Positions 7,887 to 14,752 of a stretch of 36,072 bases of DNA are shown here, one piece after another. The position numbers were made by a program, and so were the translations under genes. Where the stretch lies: positions 1 to 36,072 of the forward strand of contig DJSP01000042.1 in the NCBI GenBank assembly GCA_002438065.1, in the 5' to 3' direction. The DNA comes from Caryophanales bacterium UBA6331. Lineage in GTDB: Bacteria; Bacillota_I; Bacilli_A; RF39; UBA660. The notes beneath the pieces are model-generated. The model saw nothing but the letters and a program-made list of their open reading frames with translations, searched no databases and was not told the DNA's origin. Within the stretch, counting starts at the first letter, position 1. Each line of letters starts with the position of its first letter.

Positions 7887-8822
7887 TTATTTTTTAATTA
7901 ATGTTTTGGGTTCTTTTATTTCGTTATTTATTAAATTCTTAATTTGATCCTTATTTTTTATAATATAATCAGCTATTGTTTTAGCTAAATTATCAACACC
8001 TTTTAATGTTTCAACTTTCTTATCAAATAGATCATCAATTGCTATGGTTCTAATTTTATTGTTAGGATCATTTATAAGCATTGTTCTAAAAATTAATGAA
8101 AGATTATTATGTTTATTTTCAAATAAAGCATATAGTAATTTATAGAAATAGTAGTATAAATCATTATAATTTAAATCTAAAATTTTATAATTATGAATTA
8201 ATGTTAAGTGGTTGAAATAAAAATCATATTTAGATTTAGATGCTTTGTGAACACTAAATTTATCTAAATTGGAAGGTAATATAATAGTTGCATGAGGACA
8301 TTCTGATCTTAAATCAATTTCATCACTCATTATATTAATCTTTAATTTTTCTAGTTTATCAGGACATTTTATTTTAATATTTTCGGAATAATTAAATGTT
8401 ATATCAACTTTATTAACACTGTTTGGAAGCATGATTGTTTTGTTTAGACAATGTTCTTTAATATAATTGTCAAAATGCTTAGTACTGAAATATTTAATTC
8501 CTTCTGGTAAGTTATTAAAAAATATTTTATCTTTATAAGTCTTTCTAAATATTTCTAACTCATCTATGACTTCATATAAAAATTCTTTTATTTTGTTATA
8601 ATTATAAAATCCAATATGATCTTTTAAACCAAATATTTGTTCATGCACTGGACTATTAATATTTAAATACATGCCAAAAAGTAATTTATATAATAAATAT
8701 TTTGTAAGATTTTGGTCAAGAGTATCATATGGTAGATTAAAAAATATATCTGTAAGGTCATAGTTTTTCAAATTCACTACAATACTTTCAAAGAATTGTT
8801 CTAAACCATGTTCATGGTCCAA
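7887..8822 (-). CDS. Hypothetical protein, C-terminal PKTLIKK
   Basis: I do not recognise this 311-residue protein. It is rich in Asn, Lys and Tyr, has no signal peptide or clear membrane helix, and appears alpha-rich in its ends. A middle part (about 120-210) alternates short hydrophobic strands (MLPNSVNKVDITFNYSENIK, ATIILPSNLDKFSV). That pattern is reminiscent of irregular leucine-rich BspA-like repeats, but too weak to claim. The last residues, PKTLIKK, echo the PKTLIK end of the 2122-2793 product. It overlaps the upstream 8812-9978 gene by 11 bp, so the pair is coupled. Function unknown. Confidence 0.55.
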   Translation of the reverse strand: MDHEHGLEQFFESIVVNLKNYDLTDIFFNLPYDTLDQNLTKYLLYKLLFGMYLNINSPVHEQIFGLKDHIGFYNYNKIKEFLYEVIDELEIFRKTYKDKIFFNNLPEGIKYFSTKHFDNYIKEHCLNKTIMLPNSVNKVDITFNYSENIKIKCPDKLEKLKINIMSDEIDLRSECPHATIILPSNLDKFSVHKASKSKYDFYFNHLTLIHNYKILDLNYNDLYYYFYKLLYALFENKHNNLSLIFRTMLINDPNNKIRTIAIDDLFDKKVETLKGVDNLAKTIADYIIKNKDQIKNLINNEIKEPKTLIKK

Positions 8823-9978
8823 TTAGAAGTAATATTTTTAAACGATAATCATGTAATGGCCTAGTAAAATAATAATAAATTCCATCAGATTTAAAATAAT
8901 TTTTATCAATACATCTAATTAATTGTTCTTTTGGAACATTGGATGTTTCAAATATTTTTGATTTACCTAGTTTAAATATTTCTATTTTAGATTCTATAAT
9001 TTTTGTGTATGTTGATTTTTTTTTGTTAGGCGGTAATGAGTTACAGTATTCACTAAAGTCACAGTCTAATGGAAAATATGTATATACATTAAATATTATT
9101 TGATATAAATCTTCAATATCTTTATCATCAATTAAATTTCTACCATATTTATAGAAAATATTGTAATAAATTTTGATTTTCATTAAATTATCAATTATTT
9201 CTCTTTGCATATTTTTATCTTTTATTTCGCTATTAGCAATTAGATTAAGTTGCTCTTTTAACTTACTTATTAAACATTTATTTTCATAAACAAATTTGTT
9301 TAATAATATTTCTACATAAGTTAATCTATCGTCTATTGGTAAATTTTTGTCTAAATTCATTGACTTATTAAATAAATCTTTATAATCTTTAGTAACTCTA
9401 TCTAATCTTCCTGTTAATAATTTTATTTTTTTGTATTCATCAAGGGATTTTGGATAATTTGCAATGGCACAAGCACAGTAATCAGTTACTTTTTGATTTG
9501 CTATAACAAACATAGTATTTATGATATTAATTTGATGATCTAGAGCTTTTAATATATTTATTTTTCTTTTTCCTAGAACATACAGTCCCATATGTTTAGT
9601 TAGGTATTTTTTATCTTTTCTTAACTCACATAATGCGATGTATTTGTATTTTAAAGTATTGTTTAATTTTGAAATTTCATGAGAATAATATACTAATTTT
9701 TTACTATCTATTATTGAACTCGCAATGTTACCAAAATGGTCATTATGCATAATATCTAAAGATAAATCTTGATACATCTCTATTTCTTTAAATAGTTCAT
9801 TATCTAAGTTAATATAGCTATTTTCAGTATCATAAAAGCTTATATATTCATTTTTTAGTTTGCTAACATATTCTTGTTCTTCAGTCGTTAATTCTTCAAA
9901 TGAAGGTATTTTAGAAGAGATATTATTAACTATATTTGTGCTATAATTTTTCTTTTTAAATAAATTACTCCAAAACAT
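8812..9978 (-). CDS. Hypothetical alpha-helical protein
   Basis: This unrecognised protein has 388 residues. It is lysine- and asparagine-rich and largely helical. The first 12 residues, MFWSNLFKKKNY, form a short amphipathic head that could touch the membrane, but there is no true transmembrane segment. A charged helical stretch (about 95-270) alternates Lys/Asp with Leu/Ile and could form helical bundles or coiled coils. Its last codons overlap the start of the 7887-8822 gene. Upstream lies the gene-less toxin-antitoxin region. No catalytic motif is visible. Confidence 0.55.
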   Translation of the reverse strand: MFWSNLFKKKNYSTNIVNNISSKIPSFEELTTEEQEYVSKLKNEYISFYDTENSYINLDNELFKEIEMYQDLSLDIMHNDHFGNIASSIIDSKKLVYYSHEISKLNNTLKYKYIALCELRKDKKYLTKHMGLYVLGKRKINILKALDHQINIINTMFVIANQKVTDYCACAIANYPKSLDEYKKIKLLTGRLDRVTKDYKDLFNKSMNLDKNLPIDDRLTYVEILLNKFVYENKCLISKLKEQLNLIANSEIKDKNMQREIIDNLMKIKIYYNIFYKYGRNLIDDKDIEDLYQIIFNVYTYFPLDCDFSEYCNSLPPNKKKSTYTKIIESKIEIFKLGKSKIFETSNVPKEQLIRCIDKNYFKSDGIYYYFTRPLHDYRLKILLLIGP

Positions 9979-10062
9979 ATATATTTCCCTTAAGTAAGTT
10001 ATACTCTATCACATATAAAGAAAAAACACAAAATAATTTTTAATGAAATTTCGTGTTCTATA

Positions 10063-10092
10063 TTGACTTTGAAAATGATAATCTGATATTCT
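10063..10092 (+). promoter_or_regulatory. Promoter of toxin cassette B
   Basis: TTGACT (10063-10068), an 18-nt spacer and an extended -10, TGATATTCT (TATTCT at 10087-10092). The same layout recurs in copy C. The transcript should start near 10099. Confidence 0.7.
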
Positions 10093-10123
10093 ATTCCTTA
10101 AGGAACATTTAATTGTTTAGGTG

Positions 10124-10156
10124 ATTACCTCTATTCTAGCAATAGAAAGAGGTGAT
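10124..10156 (+). promoter_or_regulatory. 5' hairpin hiding the toxin B ribosome site
   Basis: ATTACCTC (10124-10131) can pair over eight positions (one G-U) with GAGGTGAT (10149-10156), the ribosome site of the toxin. TATT/AATA extends the stem around a CTAGC loop. SD sequestration of this kind is known for Fst and BsrG-type toxin mRNAs. The hairpin is conserved in copy C (10509-10541). Confidence 0.6.
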
Positions 10157-10160
10157 GGTT

Positions 10161-10256
10161 GTGAATAAAAAATTATTATATTTTATTTTAATTAATTTAT
10201 TTATAATTATTTTTATTTTATTCTACATCATTATTAAAATGATCGTGTTAAAATAA
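10161..10256 (+). CDS. Putative type I toxin peptide, copy B
   Basis: This is a 31-residue peptide: a basic start (MNKK), one uninterrupted hydrophobic helix of about 21 residues (from LLYFILINLF on) and a short tail with Lys. That is the classic form of membrane-acting type I toxins. GTG is chosen as start because the AGAGGTGAT ribosome site lies 5-8 nt upstream. The in-frame ATG at 10155 overlaps that site and is ATA in copy C. Peptide sequence, leader and downstream antisense RNA are all duplicated at 10546. Mutual homology of the copies, with mostly conservative changes in the helix, supports a real gene. It shares no clear sequence with named toxins that I can recall. Confidence 0.6.
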   Translation: MNKKLLYFILINLFIIIFILFYIIIKMIVLK

Positions 10257-10362
10257 AAACACCATAAACACAGGAGGTTTTGGTGAAACTAAAATTATTT
10301 AGGTAATCACTTAACATCCAAAATTAAGTGTTCCTTTTTTATTTTATGTAAGTCTTCCTTAC
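10249..10362 (-). ncRNA. Antisense antitoxin RNA, copy B
   Basis: The predicted transcript is about 114 nt, convergent with the toxin mRNA and overlapping its 3' end. It starts with a 7-bp stem-loop (10347-10365 region), carries GTGATTACCT (10310-10301) and ends in a hairpin at 10260-10285 followed by TTTTTATTTT. The terminator tract covers the last toxin codons. Besides full complementarity to the mRNA 3' part, its ATTACCT can pair with the toxin ribosome site AGGTGAT. This architecture resembles TxpA/RatA, BsrG/SR4 and Fst/par. Expression is inferred. Confidence 0.55.
10308..10345 (+). terminator. Terminator of toxin mRNA B
   Basis: CACTTAA (10308-10314) pairs with TTAAGTG (10324-10330), followed by TTCCTTTTTTATTTT on +. 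It would end a toxin mRNA of roughly 240 nt. In copy C the stem is 6 bp (10688-10710); in unit A it is disrupted. Confidence 0.6.
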
Positions 10363-10368
10363 ATATTC

Positions 10369-10397
10369 ATATTATCAAATTTTCAAATTCTTTTCAA
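10369..10397 (-). promoter_or_regulatory. Promoter of antisense RNA B
   Basis: On the minus strand TTGAAA (10397-10392), 17 nt, TAATAT (10374-10369). Units A and C keep the 17-nt spacing with TTGTAC as -35, which argues for selection. Confidence 0.6.
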
Positions 10398-10446
10398 GAT
10401 ACAATTGGTATAAAAATATGAAATATGAAATATCGTGTATTTTTTA

Positions 10447-10476
10447 TTGACTTTATAACTGATAATTTGATATCCT
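10447..10476 (+). promoter_or_regulatory. Promoter of toxin cassette C
   Basis: TTGACT (10447-10452), an 18-nt spacer and TATCCT (10471-10476) with an upstream TGA giving an extended -10, the same layout as copy B. Confidence 0.65.
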
Positions 10477-10545
10477 ATTACCTAAAGGAACATTTAATTG
10501 TTTAGGTGATTACCTCTAATCTAGCAATAGAAAGAGGTGATAGTT

Positions 10546-10635
10546 GTGAATAAGAAATTATTATATTTTATAATATTTAATCTATTTATAATTATTTTTA
10601 TTTTGTTCTACATCATTATTAAAAGATCGTGTTAA
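10546..10635 (+). CDS. Putative type I toxin peptide, copy C
   Basis: This 29-residue paralogue of the copy B toxin begins MNKKLLYFIIFNLF, continues as one hydrophobic helix (IIIFILFYIIIK) and ends KRSC. Only the last few residues differ substantially from copy B (KRSC against KMIVLK), because a small deletion shifts the frame at the end. The GTG start is supported because no ATG precedes it: the equivalent upstream codon is ATA. The GAGGTGAT ribosome site (10534-10541) is again paired with ATTACCTC upstream (10509-10516). A convergent antisense RNA (10630-10742) covers its 3' end. Confidence 0.6.
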   Translation: MNKKLLYFIIFNLFIIIFILFYIIIKRSC

Positions 10636-10742
10636 AATAAAAACCACCTTAAACAGGGGGTTTTGTGAAAACTTTGCAAAAGGTAATCACTTAGCATCCA
10701 AAATTAAGTGTTCCTTTTTTATTTTATGTAAGTTTTCCTTAC
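10630..10742 (-). ncRNA. Antisense antitoxin RNA, copy C
   Basis: The promoter is TTGTAC (10777-10772), 17 nt, TAATAT (10754-10749). The body is homologous to units A and B, including GTGATTACCT (10690-10681). The terminator hairpin differs from the other units: AAAACC pairs with GGTTTT (about 10643-10664) before TATTTT. Inferred by comparison. Confidence 0.5.
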
Positions 10743-10811
10743 ACATTCATATTATCAAATTTTAACAATTTGTACAAGTACAAATAACGTAATTTCATAC
10801 ATTAATAAATA

Positions 10812-11000
10812 TTATACAAGTTTCTCTAAAGCTTTTTTAAGTTTATCTATCATAATAATAATCTCTTCTTCACTTTTAGCAAAAGTAAATCTTCCGACTA
10901 ACTCATATTCATTAGGCCAAGCAATACTTTTTCCAATTAAATATCTTAAATTAATCTTTTTGTATAAATAAATCAATAAATCTTCACCACCTGGAGATAA
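10812..11000 (-). pseudogene. C-terminal fragment of a class I/II aminotransferase
   Basis: A minus-strand frame without a start codon reads LSPGGEDLLIYLYKKINLRY, then IAWPNEYELVGRFTFAKSEE, then IIIMIDKLKKALEKLV and stop. This looks like the end of a PLP-dependent class I/II aminotransferase, where a glycine-rich segment and R-x-x-F-A-x-x-x-x-E-x-x-x-x-x-x-I-x-x-L are typical. Everything before about residue 330 of such a protein is missing, and no start or ribosome site is present. I read it as a remnant left after deletion or insertion beside the toxin cassettes. The family assignment is moderate. Confidence 0.45.
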
Positions 11001-11029
11001 TCAATGTGTAACTATTTTTATTTTTCACG

Positions 11030-11051
11030 ATTTTGGTGTTAACACCAAAAT
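11030..11051. promoter_or_regulatory. 22-bp perfect palindrome
   Basis: ATTTTGGTGTT followed by its exact reverse complement AACACCAAAAT, with no spacer. It lies between the stop of the P-loop kinase gene (11080) and the aminotransferase remnant. It could be a dimer operator orphaned by the deletion, or a cruciform. No U-tract makes it a convincing terminator. Confidence 0.4.
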
Positions 11052-11079
11052 GGGATATGATCTTATATTTTTATATAAA

Positions 11080-11607
11080 TTAATTTATAATTTTATTTTC
11101 TTTTAAATAATTAAATACAGTTTCTACTGCTTCATTAATAGTTTGATTATCTATATGTACTTTAGGAATATCTTTAAATTCATTAAAACTGGCAACTTGA
11201 TCCCATTTTATTTCTTGCATATAATGTTCTTTATACCTTTCTTTATACTCTAAAGCATCATCACCTTCAAGAATTAATCTATCGTAAATTGCTTCTGGTG
11301 TATCTATTATTTCAATAGAAATAGTATCAGTATCTAATAATTTATCAACCACAGATGATGAAAAGATTGGTGAAACAGCCATAATGAAATCTTTATTTTC
11401 AGTGTCAATAATATTCATCATTAATTCTTCTTTTTCATCAAATCTATCATAATCATTTGGAAATATTTCTTGGAAATTATCTATACTTCCATAAATATCA
11501 ATTATTTCATCATCTAAATCATAAAATTTGCAATTTAATTTTTTAGATAATTCTTTTCCTATTGTAGTTTTCCCAATATTAGATACTCCCCAAATTAATA
11601 ATTTCAT
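11080..11607 (-). CDS. Shikimate-kinase-like P-loop protein
   Basis: This 175-residue nucleotide-binding protein has Walker A GVSNIGKTT (7-15) and a following helix KELSKKLNCKFYDLDDEI, whose D-L-D-D resembles the substrate-binding D-x-D of shikimate or gluconate kinases. The later conserved arginine sites of true shikimate kinases are not evident, and the neighbours are not aromatic-pathway genes. It is better called a small-molecule kinase-like P-loop protein of unknown substrate. It lies 48 nt downstream of the TPR gene. The ATG at 11607 has only a modest ribosome site (GGAG). Confidence 0.65.
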   Translation of the reverse strand: MKLLIWGVSNIGKTTIGKELSKKLNCKFYDLDDEIIDIYGSIDNFQEIFPNDYDRFDEKEELMMNIIDTENKDFIMAVSPIFSSSVVDKLLDTDTISIEIIDTPEAIYDRLILEGDDALEYKERYKEHYMQEIKWDQVASFNEFKDIPKVHIDNQTINEAVETVFNYLKENKIIN

Positions 11608-11655
11608 TGTACTTCTCCATTTCCTACATTTCGTTTCTAAGATGATTTCAAAAGA

Positions 11656-12543
11656 TTATTTTTTGCTCTTTTTACTTTTCATTAAATTTTCTATAACATA
11701 TTCATGTAGTCTTGGCATTGTAACTAATAAATAATCATATCGTTCTAGATACATAAAGATTTCAGAAGAATCACCTCTACTATAATATCCAGGGTTTATT
11801 TTTTTACTTGGTTTTATAGTACCTTTAAAATATTCAACAAAATTTGAATTGTATTTATCAATTCTATTTAAGTAGTCTCTTGCTTTTTTATCATTTCCAA
11901 TCTTATAGTATATTGCGAACAAAGGAAATAACATTTCTAAATCTTCTTCGGGATATTTCTTATATAAGTCTAGCATATCTTTTTCTTCTTCTAATGTGGC
12001 ATATATTGCCATTAATAAATACCTGACACCTAAGTTATCATTTTTATTTAATTTTAAAACTTCCTTACATACATTAGCTGCTTGACGTAATTTTCCTTCT
12101 TCTAATAAGTATTTTGCTTTAGTAGCCAATCCTCTAATATATGGTCTTGTTTCAAACACTCCATAAAAATGTCCAATATTTTCTTTATCAAAATATTTTT
12201 CCTTTGTTAATCTATTTTTTTCGAATTCAAGTCCATCATCTAAAATTTTCATTCTTTTTATTCCATTTTCTTCTAAGTCACATTGAAATAAAATTGCATC
12301 AAAGCATTTCGATGACTTTTCATATGCTTTTTTAGCTAACCTTAATGCTTCTTTCTCATTTCTTGCATTTTGTGCTTCTTCTAATATTTCATAAGCATCA
12401 TCAAGTGGTGTATTTTTATATTCTATTTCTCCATTATTATACATTTTTATAAATTCTTGCAACTTTTCATTTGCCTCATTAATATCTTTAACATTATTAT
12501 TTTTTAAAAACTCTTGTAACATATTATTAAATTTATTATCCAT
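11656..12543 (-). CDS. TPR-type repeat protein with an ETRPYxR motif
   Basis: This 295-residue protein is largely helical, with TPR-like pairs at about 45-100, 135-175 and 185-235. The motif HFYGVFETRPYIRGLATKA (125-143) is the hallmark of a bacterial and eukaryotic TPR family related to ST7 proteins. No enzymatic site is visible; a protein-protein scaffold role is likely. It sits 24 nt downstream of the UPF0158 gene, and I recall the two types being neighbours in other Bacillota. The C-terminus is basic (KSKKSKK). Confidence 0.65.
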   Translation of the reverse strand: MDNKFNNMLQEFLKNNNVKDINEANEKLQEFIKMYNNGEIEYKNTPLDDAYEILEEAQNARNEKEALRLAKKAYEKSSKCFDAILFQCDLEENGIKRMKILDDGLEFEKNRLTKEKYFDKENIGHFYGVFETRPYIRGLATKAKYLLEEGKLRQAANVCKEVLKLNKNDNLGVRYLLMAIYATLEEEKDMLDLYKKYPEEDLEMLFPLFAIYYKIGNDKKARDYLNRIDKYNSNFVEYFKGTIKPSKKINPGYYSRGDSSEIFMYLERYDYLLVTMPRLHEYVIENLMKSKKSKK

Positions 12544-12567
12544 TTACTTCACCTACTTCTTTCTTTT

Positions 12568-12978
12568 TTAGCAATCTTTTTCATATTTTATTTTATTATC
12601 AAGGCACCAATTCTCTGCAATTTTCTTATACTCATTATCCTGAAATTTATACCAATCATCAGTTATATTGTTGTAATCAGTTATTTCTCTAAATTTGTGA
12701 AAAGCACCTTTTCCTCTAGTCTTATTATATAGCTCATTTCTTAATAAATCATTACCTATATTGCTAATAAAATCCTGCATAATATCATAATCATTTTTTG
12801 TATAAAAATCAAACATATTTATAATATCATCATTAAATTCAACATTTTCTGTATATGTAGAATTTTCTTCATTGAAACCAAAATGCCATAGTATTTCATT
12901 TGTTTTAGTATTAAAATAACAACTTGTTTCCATACTAACATCATATAGAGCATCTCTTATCCTAGATAATTTAATCAT
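12568..12978 (-). CDS. UPF0158 family protein
   Basis: This 136-residue protein fits UPF0158. It begins with an L-x-x-I-x-x-A-L segment, continues with a Tyr-Phe-x-x-x-T-x-E-I beta strand, and then has the characteristic KGAFHKFREI (about 90-99) and WYKFQDNEYKKIAENWCLDN (about 108-127). Family function is unknown. It is first in a two-gene operon with the TPR protein. Its upstream region is the 10-bp tandem repeat array (13021-13130), which ends about 43 nt before the start codon, so the array lies where the promoter should be. Confidence 0.75.
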   Translation of the reverse strand: MIKLSRIRDALYDVSMETSCYFNTKTNEILWHFGFNEENSTYTENVEFNDDIINMFDFYTKNDYDIMQDFISNIGNDLLRNELYNKTRGKGAFHKFREITDYNNITDDWYKFQDNEYKKIAENWCLDNKIKYEKDC

Positions 12979-13020
12979 TTTTACATCACCTACTACCTTT
13001 AAAGTTTAATACTAGTGAAC

Positions 13021-13130
13021 GGAATTGAACGGAATTGAACGGAATTGAACGGAATTGAACGGAATTGAACGGAACTGAACGGAATTGAACGGAACTGAAC
13101 GGAACTGAACGGAACTGAACGGAACTGAAC
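13021..13130. repeat. 11-copy 10-bp tandem repeat
   Basis: Eleven exact-length units of GGAATTGAAC or GGAACTGAAC follow each other without spacers, with partial units on both sides (GTGAAC before, GGAATTT after). The T-form fills units 1-5 and 7; the C-form fills 6 and 8-11. The period is about one helical turn. The array starts 5 bp after the stop of the AlbA_2 gene and ends in the promoter region of the UPF0158 operon. It is too long and regular to be chance, and copy number is likely to vary between strains. Confidence 0.95.
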
Positions 13131-13135
13131 GGAAT

Positions 13136-13915
13136 TTAATTTTTCATAATATATCTACCTTTATTATCCGCTTTTGAGGTTCCTGTCCATACTATTAAAT
13201 TCATATCAACTAATTTATTTAACATTTTTACAGCTGTTGTTTTACCCCTATTAATTATTTTTGCAGTTTCTTCAGAACTTATTTCACCTTTATCGAATAT
13301 AGTTGTTAATACTTGTTTTTCTAAATAATTTAACTCTTCCCATTTATCTTGAATAGTATTATCTTTTAGAATACTTTCTTCTTTTCTTTTACTTCTCATA
13401 ATAATATTATTATCAAGTACAAGTAATACAGAGTTTCTATCAGGTTCAGAATATATTGGATCTTTTAAGAAAAATCTTTGCATTTCAGTATAAATTCTTT
13501 TTACACCTTCATTTAGTTCCCTAACAATCCCCAGTTCATTCAAAACTCTAGCAATTTGAGGATTTCTGGAATATCTTTTTGTTCGCATTGTATCTAAAGT
13601 TACAAAGCCACCAAGTCTACCAGGTGAACATATTTCTAACCTATCATCAAACAGTTTAATTGTTATATGTTCTCCATTATTACTATAATCTCTATGTGTT
13701 ACCGCATTAACAAGCCCCTCATACCATGCAAATTCAGGATATTCAGGTACAGTTTCAAATATACCTTCAGAATTTAAATGAGTAAATTCTCTAAGTTGTG
13801 AGTTAATAAAATCTCTAGCTTGTTCAATAGTTTTATATAAGCAAGAATCAAATGTTCTATCTTTAACAATATTCATTTCAGTTCCAACTTGAAAATCATT
13901 TCCTTCAAATTTCAA
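13136..13915 (-). CDS. C-terminal part of split AlbA_2/ATP-binding regulator
   Basis: These 259 residues hold the GHKL-like ATPase part (HATPase_c_4) of a Schlafen AlbA_2-type regulator: FAWYEGLVNAVTHRDYS (about 62-78) is the diagnostic motif, followed by GRLGGFVT and NPQIARVLNELGIVRELNEG. A winged-helix end (about 195-259, SSEETAKIINRGKTTAVKML) gives DNA binding. The frame remains open upstream of the ATG to 13939, where a TAA separates it from the AlbA_2 half. Without the stop the junction reads FGKNPSV-stop-LPSARVRVLKFEG, a continuous family sequence. So this is the second half of one gene, a pseudogene unless read through or re-initiated. Confidence 0.75.
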   Translation of the reverse strand: MKFEGNDFQVGTEMNIVKDRTFDSCLYKTIEQARDFINSQLREFTHLNSEGIFETVPEYPEFAWYEGLVNAVTHRDYSNNGEHITIKLFDDRLEICSPGRLGGFVTLDTMRTKRYSRNPQIARVLNELGIVRELNEGVKRIYTEMQRFFLKDPIYSEPDRNSVLLVLDNNIIMRSKRKEESILKDNTIQDKWEELNYLEKQVLTTIFDKGEISSEETAKIINRGKTTAVKMLNKLVDMNLIVWTGTSKADNKGRYIMKN

Positions 13916-13939
13916 AACTCTAACTCTAGCACTTGGTAA

Positions 13940-14602
13940 TTATACTGAAGGATTTTTTCCAAATAACAGCATACCAGATTTTGTAAGATGCAGATTACCT
14001 TGCTTTTCTCTTAAAAATCCCCTAGCTTTTAGTATTTGTTCAGTAGAAACTTTTGTGCCTAGTTTTTTCTTATATAATGTAACCATATCTTCATCTATAT
14101 CATCAATAGAGGAGTCAATTAATACTTCCGCCTCGAAATCGCGTTCCTTTCTATCATATTCTAAACTTCTAACTTGATCTGATGTTAATTTTATCGAAGA
14201 ATCCCCTTGTCTACAATAAACTTCATCTTTATTATTTCTAACTATATAATTCATTGCTGGTTCAATATGAAATAATAAAATATTATCATCTTCATCTTTT
14301 TGATTTTTAATATTAACTAATTCACATTCATATACTGGAGTTGGAGTTAGGTAATTAGAAACAACTTTTTGACAATCATTTAATTTCTTTGTTCCATATA
14401 AATTAAAACCTTCTATTATTCCCTCATCCGTTATACCAATAGCAATAACTCCACCATTAGCATTTGCAAAAGAAGCAACCTCATTTGCTAAATCTTGTAA
14501 TGAAACTTTTGCTCGTTTTCTATCTAGATATAAGGTTTCTGGATTTTTTGTTAAATATTCAATAGTTAAACTGGTATTTATTTTGGATATAATCATAGTC
14601 AT
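13940..14602 (-). CDS. N-terminal part of split AlbA_2 regulator
   Basis: These 220 residues carry the AlbA_2 (Schlafen) DNA-binding domain: ESL-like start LYLDRKRAKVSLQDLANEVA, FANANGGVIAIGITDEGIIEG (about 46-66), and YCRQGDSSIKLTSDQVRSL (about 128-146). A helical linker ends in LTKSGMLLFGKNPSV, then an in-frame TAA. In intact relatives a residue, often Gln, stands there before YLPSARV, so a CAA-to-TAA change is the likely cause. GAGGTGG sits almost against the ATG at 14602 but at good spacing from the ATG at 14596, so the latter is the probable start. Located at the edge of the mobile island. Confidence 0.75.
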   Translation of the reverse strand: MTMIISKINTSLTIEYLTKNPETLYLDRKRAKVSLQDLANEVASFANANGGVIAIGITDEGIIEGFNLYGTKKLNDCQKVVSNYLTPTPVYECELVNIKNQKDEDDNILLFHIEPAMNYIVRNNKDEVYCRQGDSSIKLTSDQVRSLEYDRKERDFEAEVLIDSSIDDIDEDMVTLYKKKLGTKVSTEQILKARGFLREKQGNLHLTKSGMLLFGKNPSV

Positions 14603-14752
14603 TCCACCTCACTTTCTATTTTATCATATATTTAAGTATTTTTTGTCGGTTCGTATCAACTGCGGCATTTACTGCGACACTAGTGCGACATTTTAGTATA
14701 AGTAGTTTATCAACTTTTTATGTATAACCTCGTCGCAGCGTGCGACAAAGTT

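Noticed and set aside
10155..10157. ATG as the start of toxin B
   Set aside because: It overlaps the Shine-Dalgarno sequence, and copy C has ATA there; GTG at 10161 has proper spacing.
13021..13130. CRISPR-like array or coding repeat
   Set aside because: Units are contiguous 10-mers with no spacers, and no cas genes are near. On + every frame meets TGA; on - the frames are open but there is no start codon.
13940..13942. Recoded TAA (alternative genetic code)
   Set aside because: Many intact genes here end with TAA, so a genome-wide reassignment is excluded.
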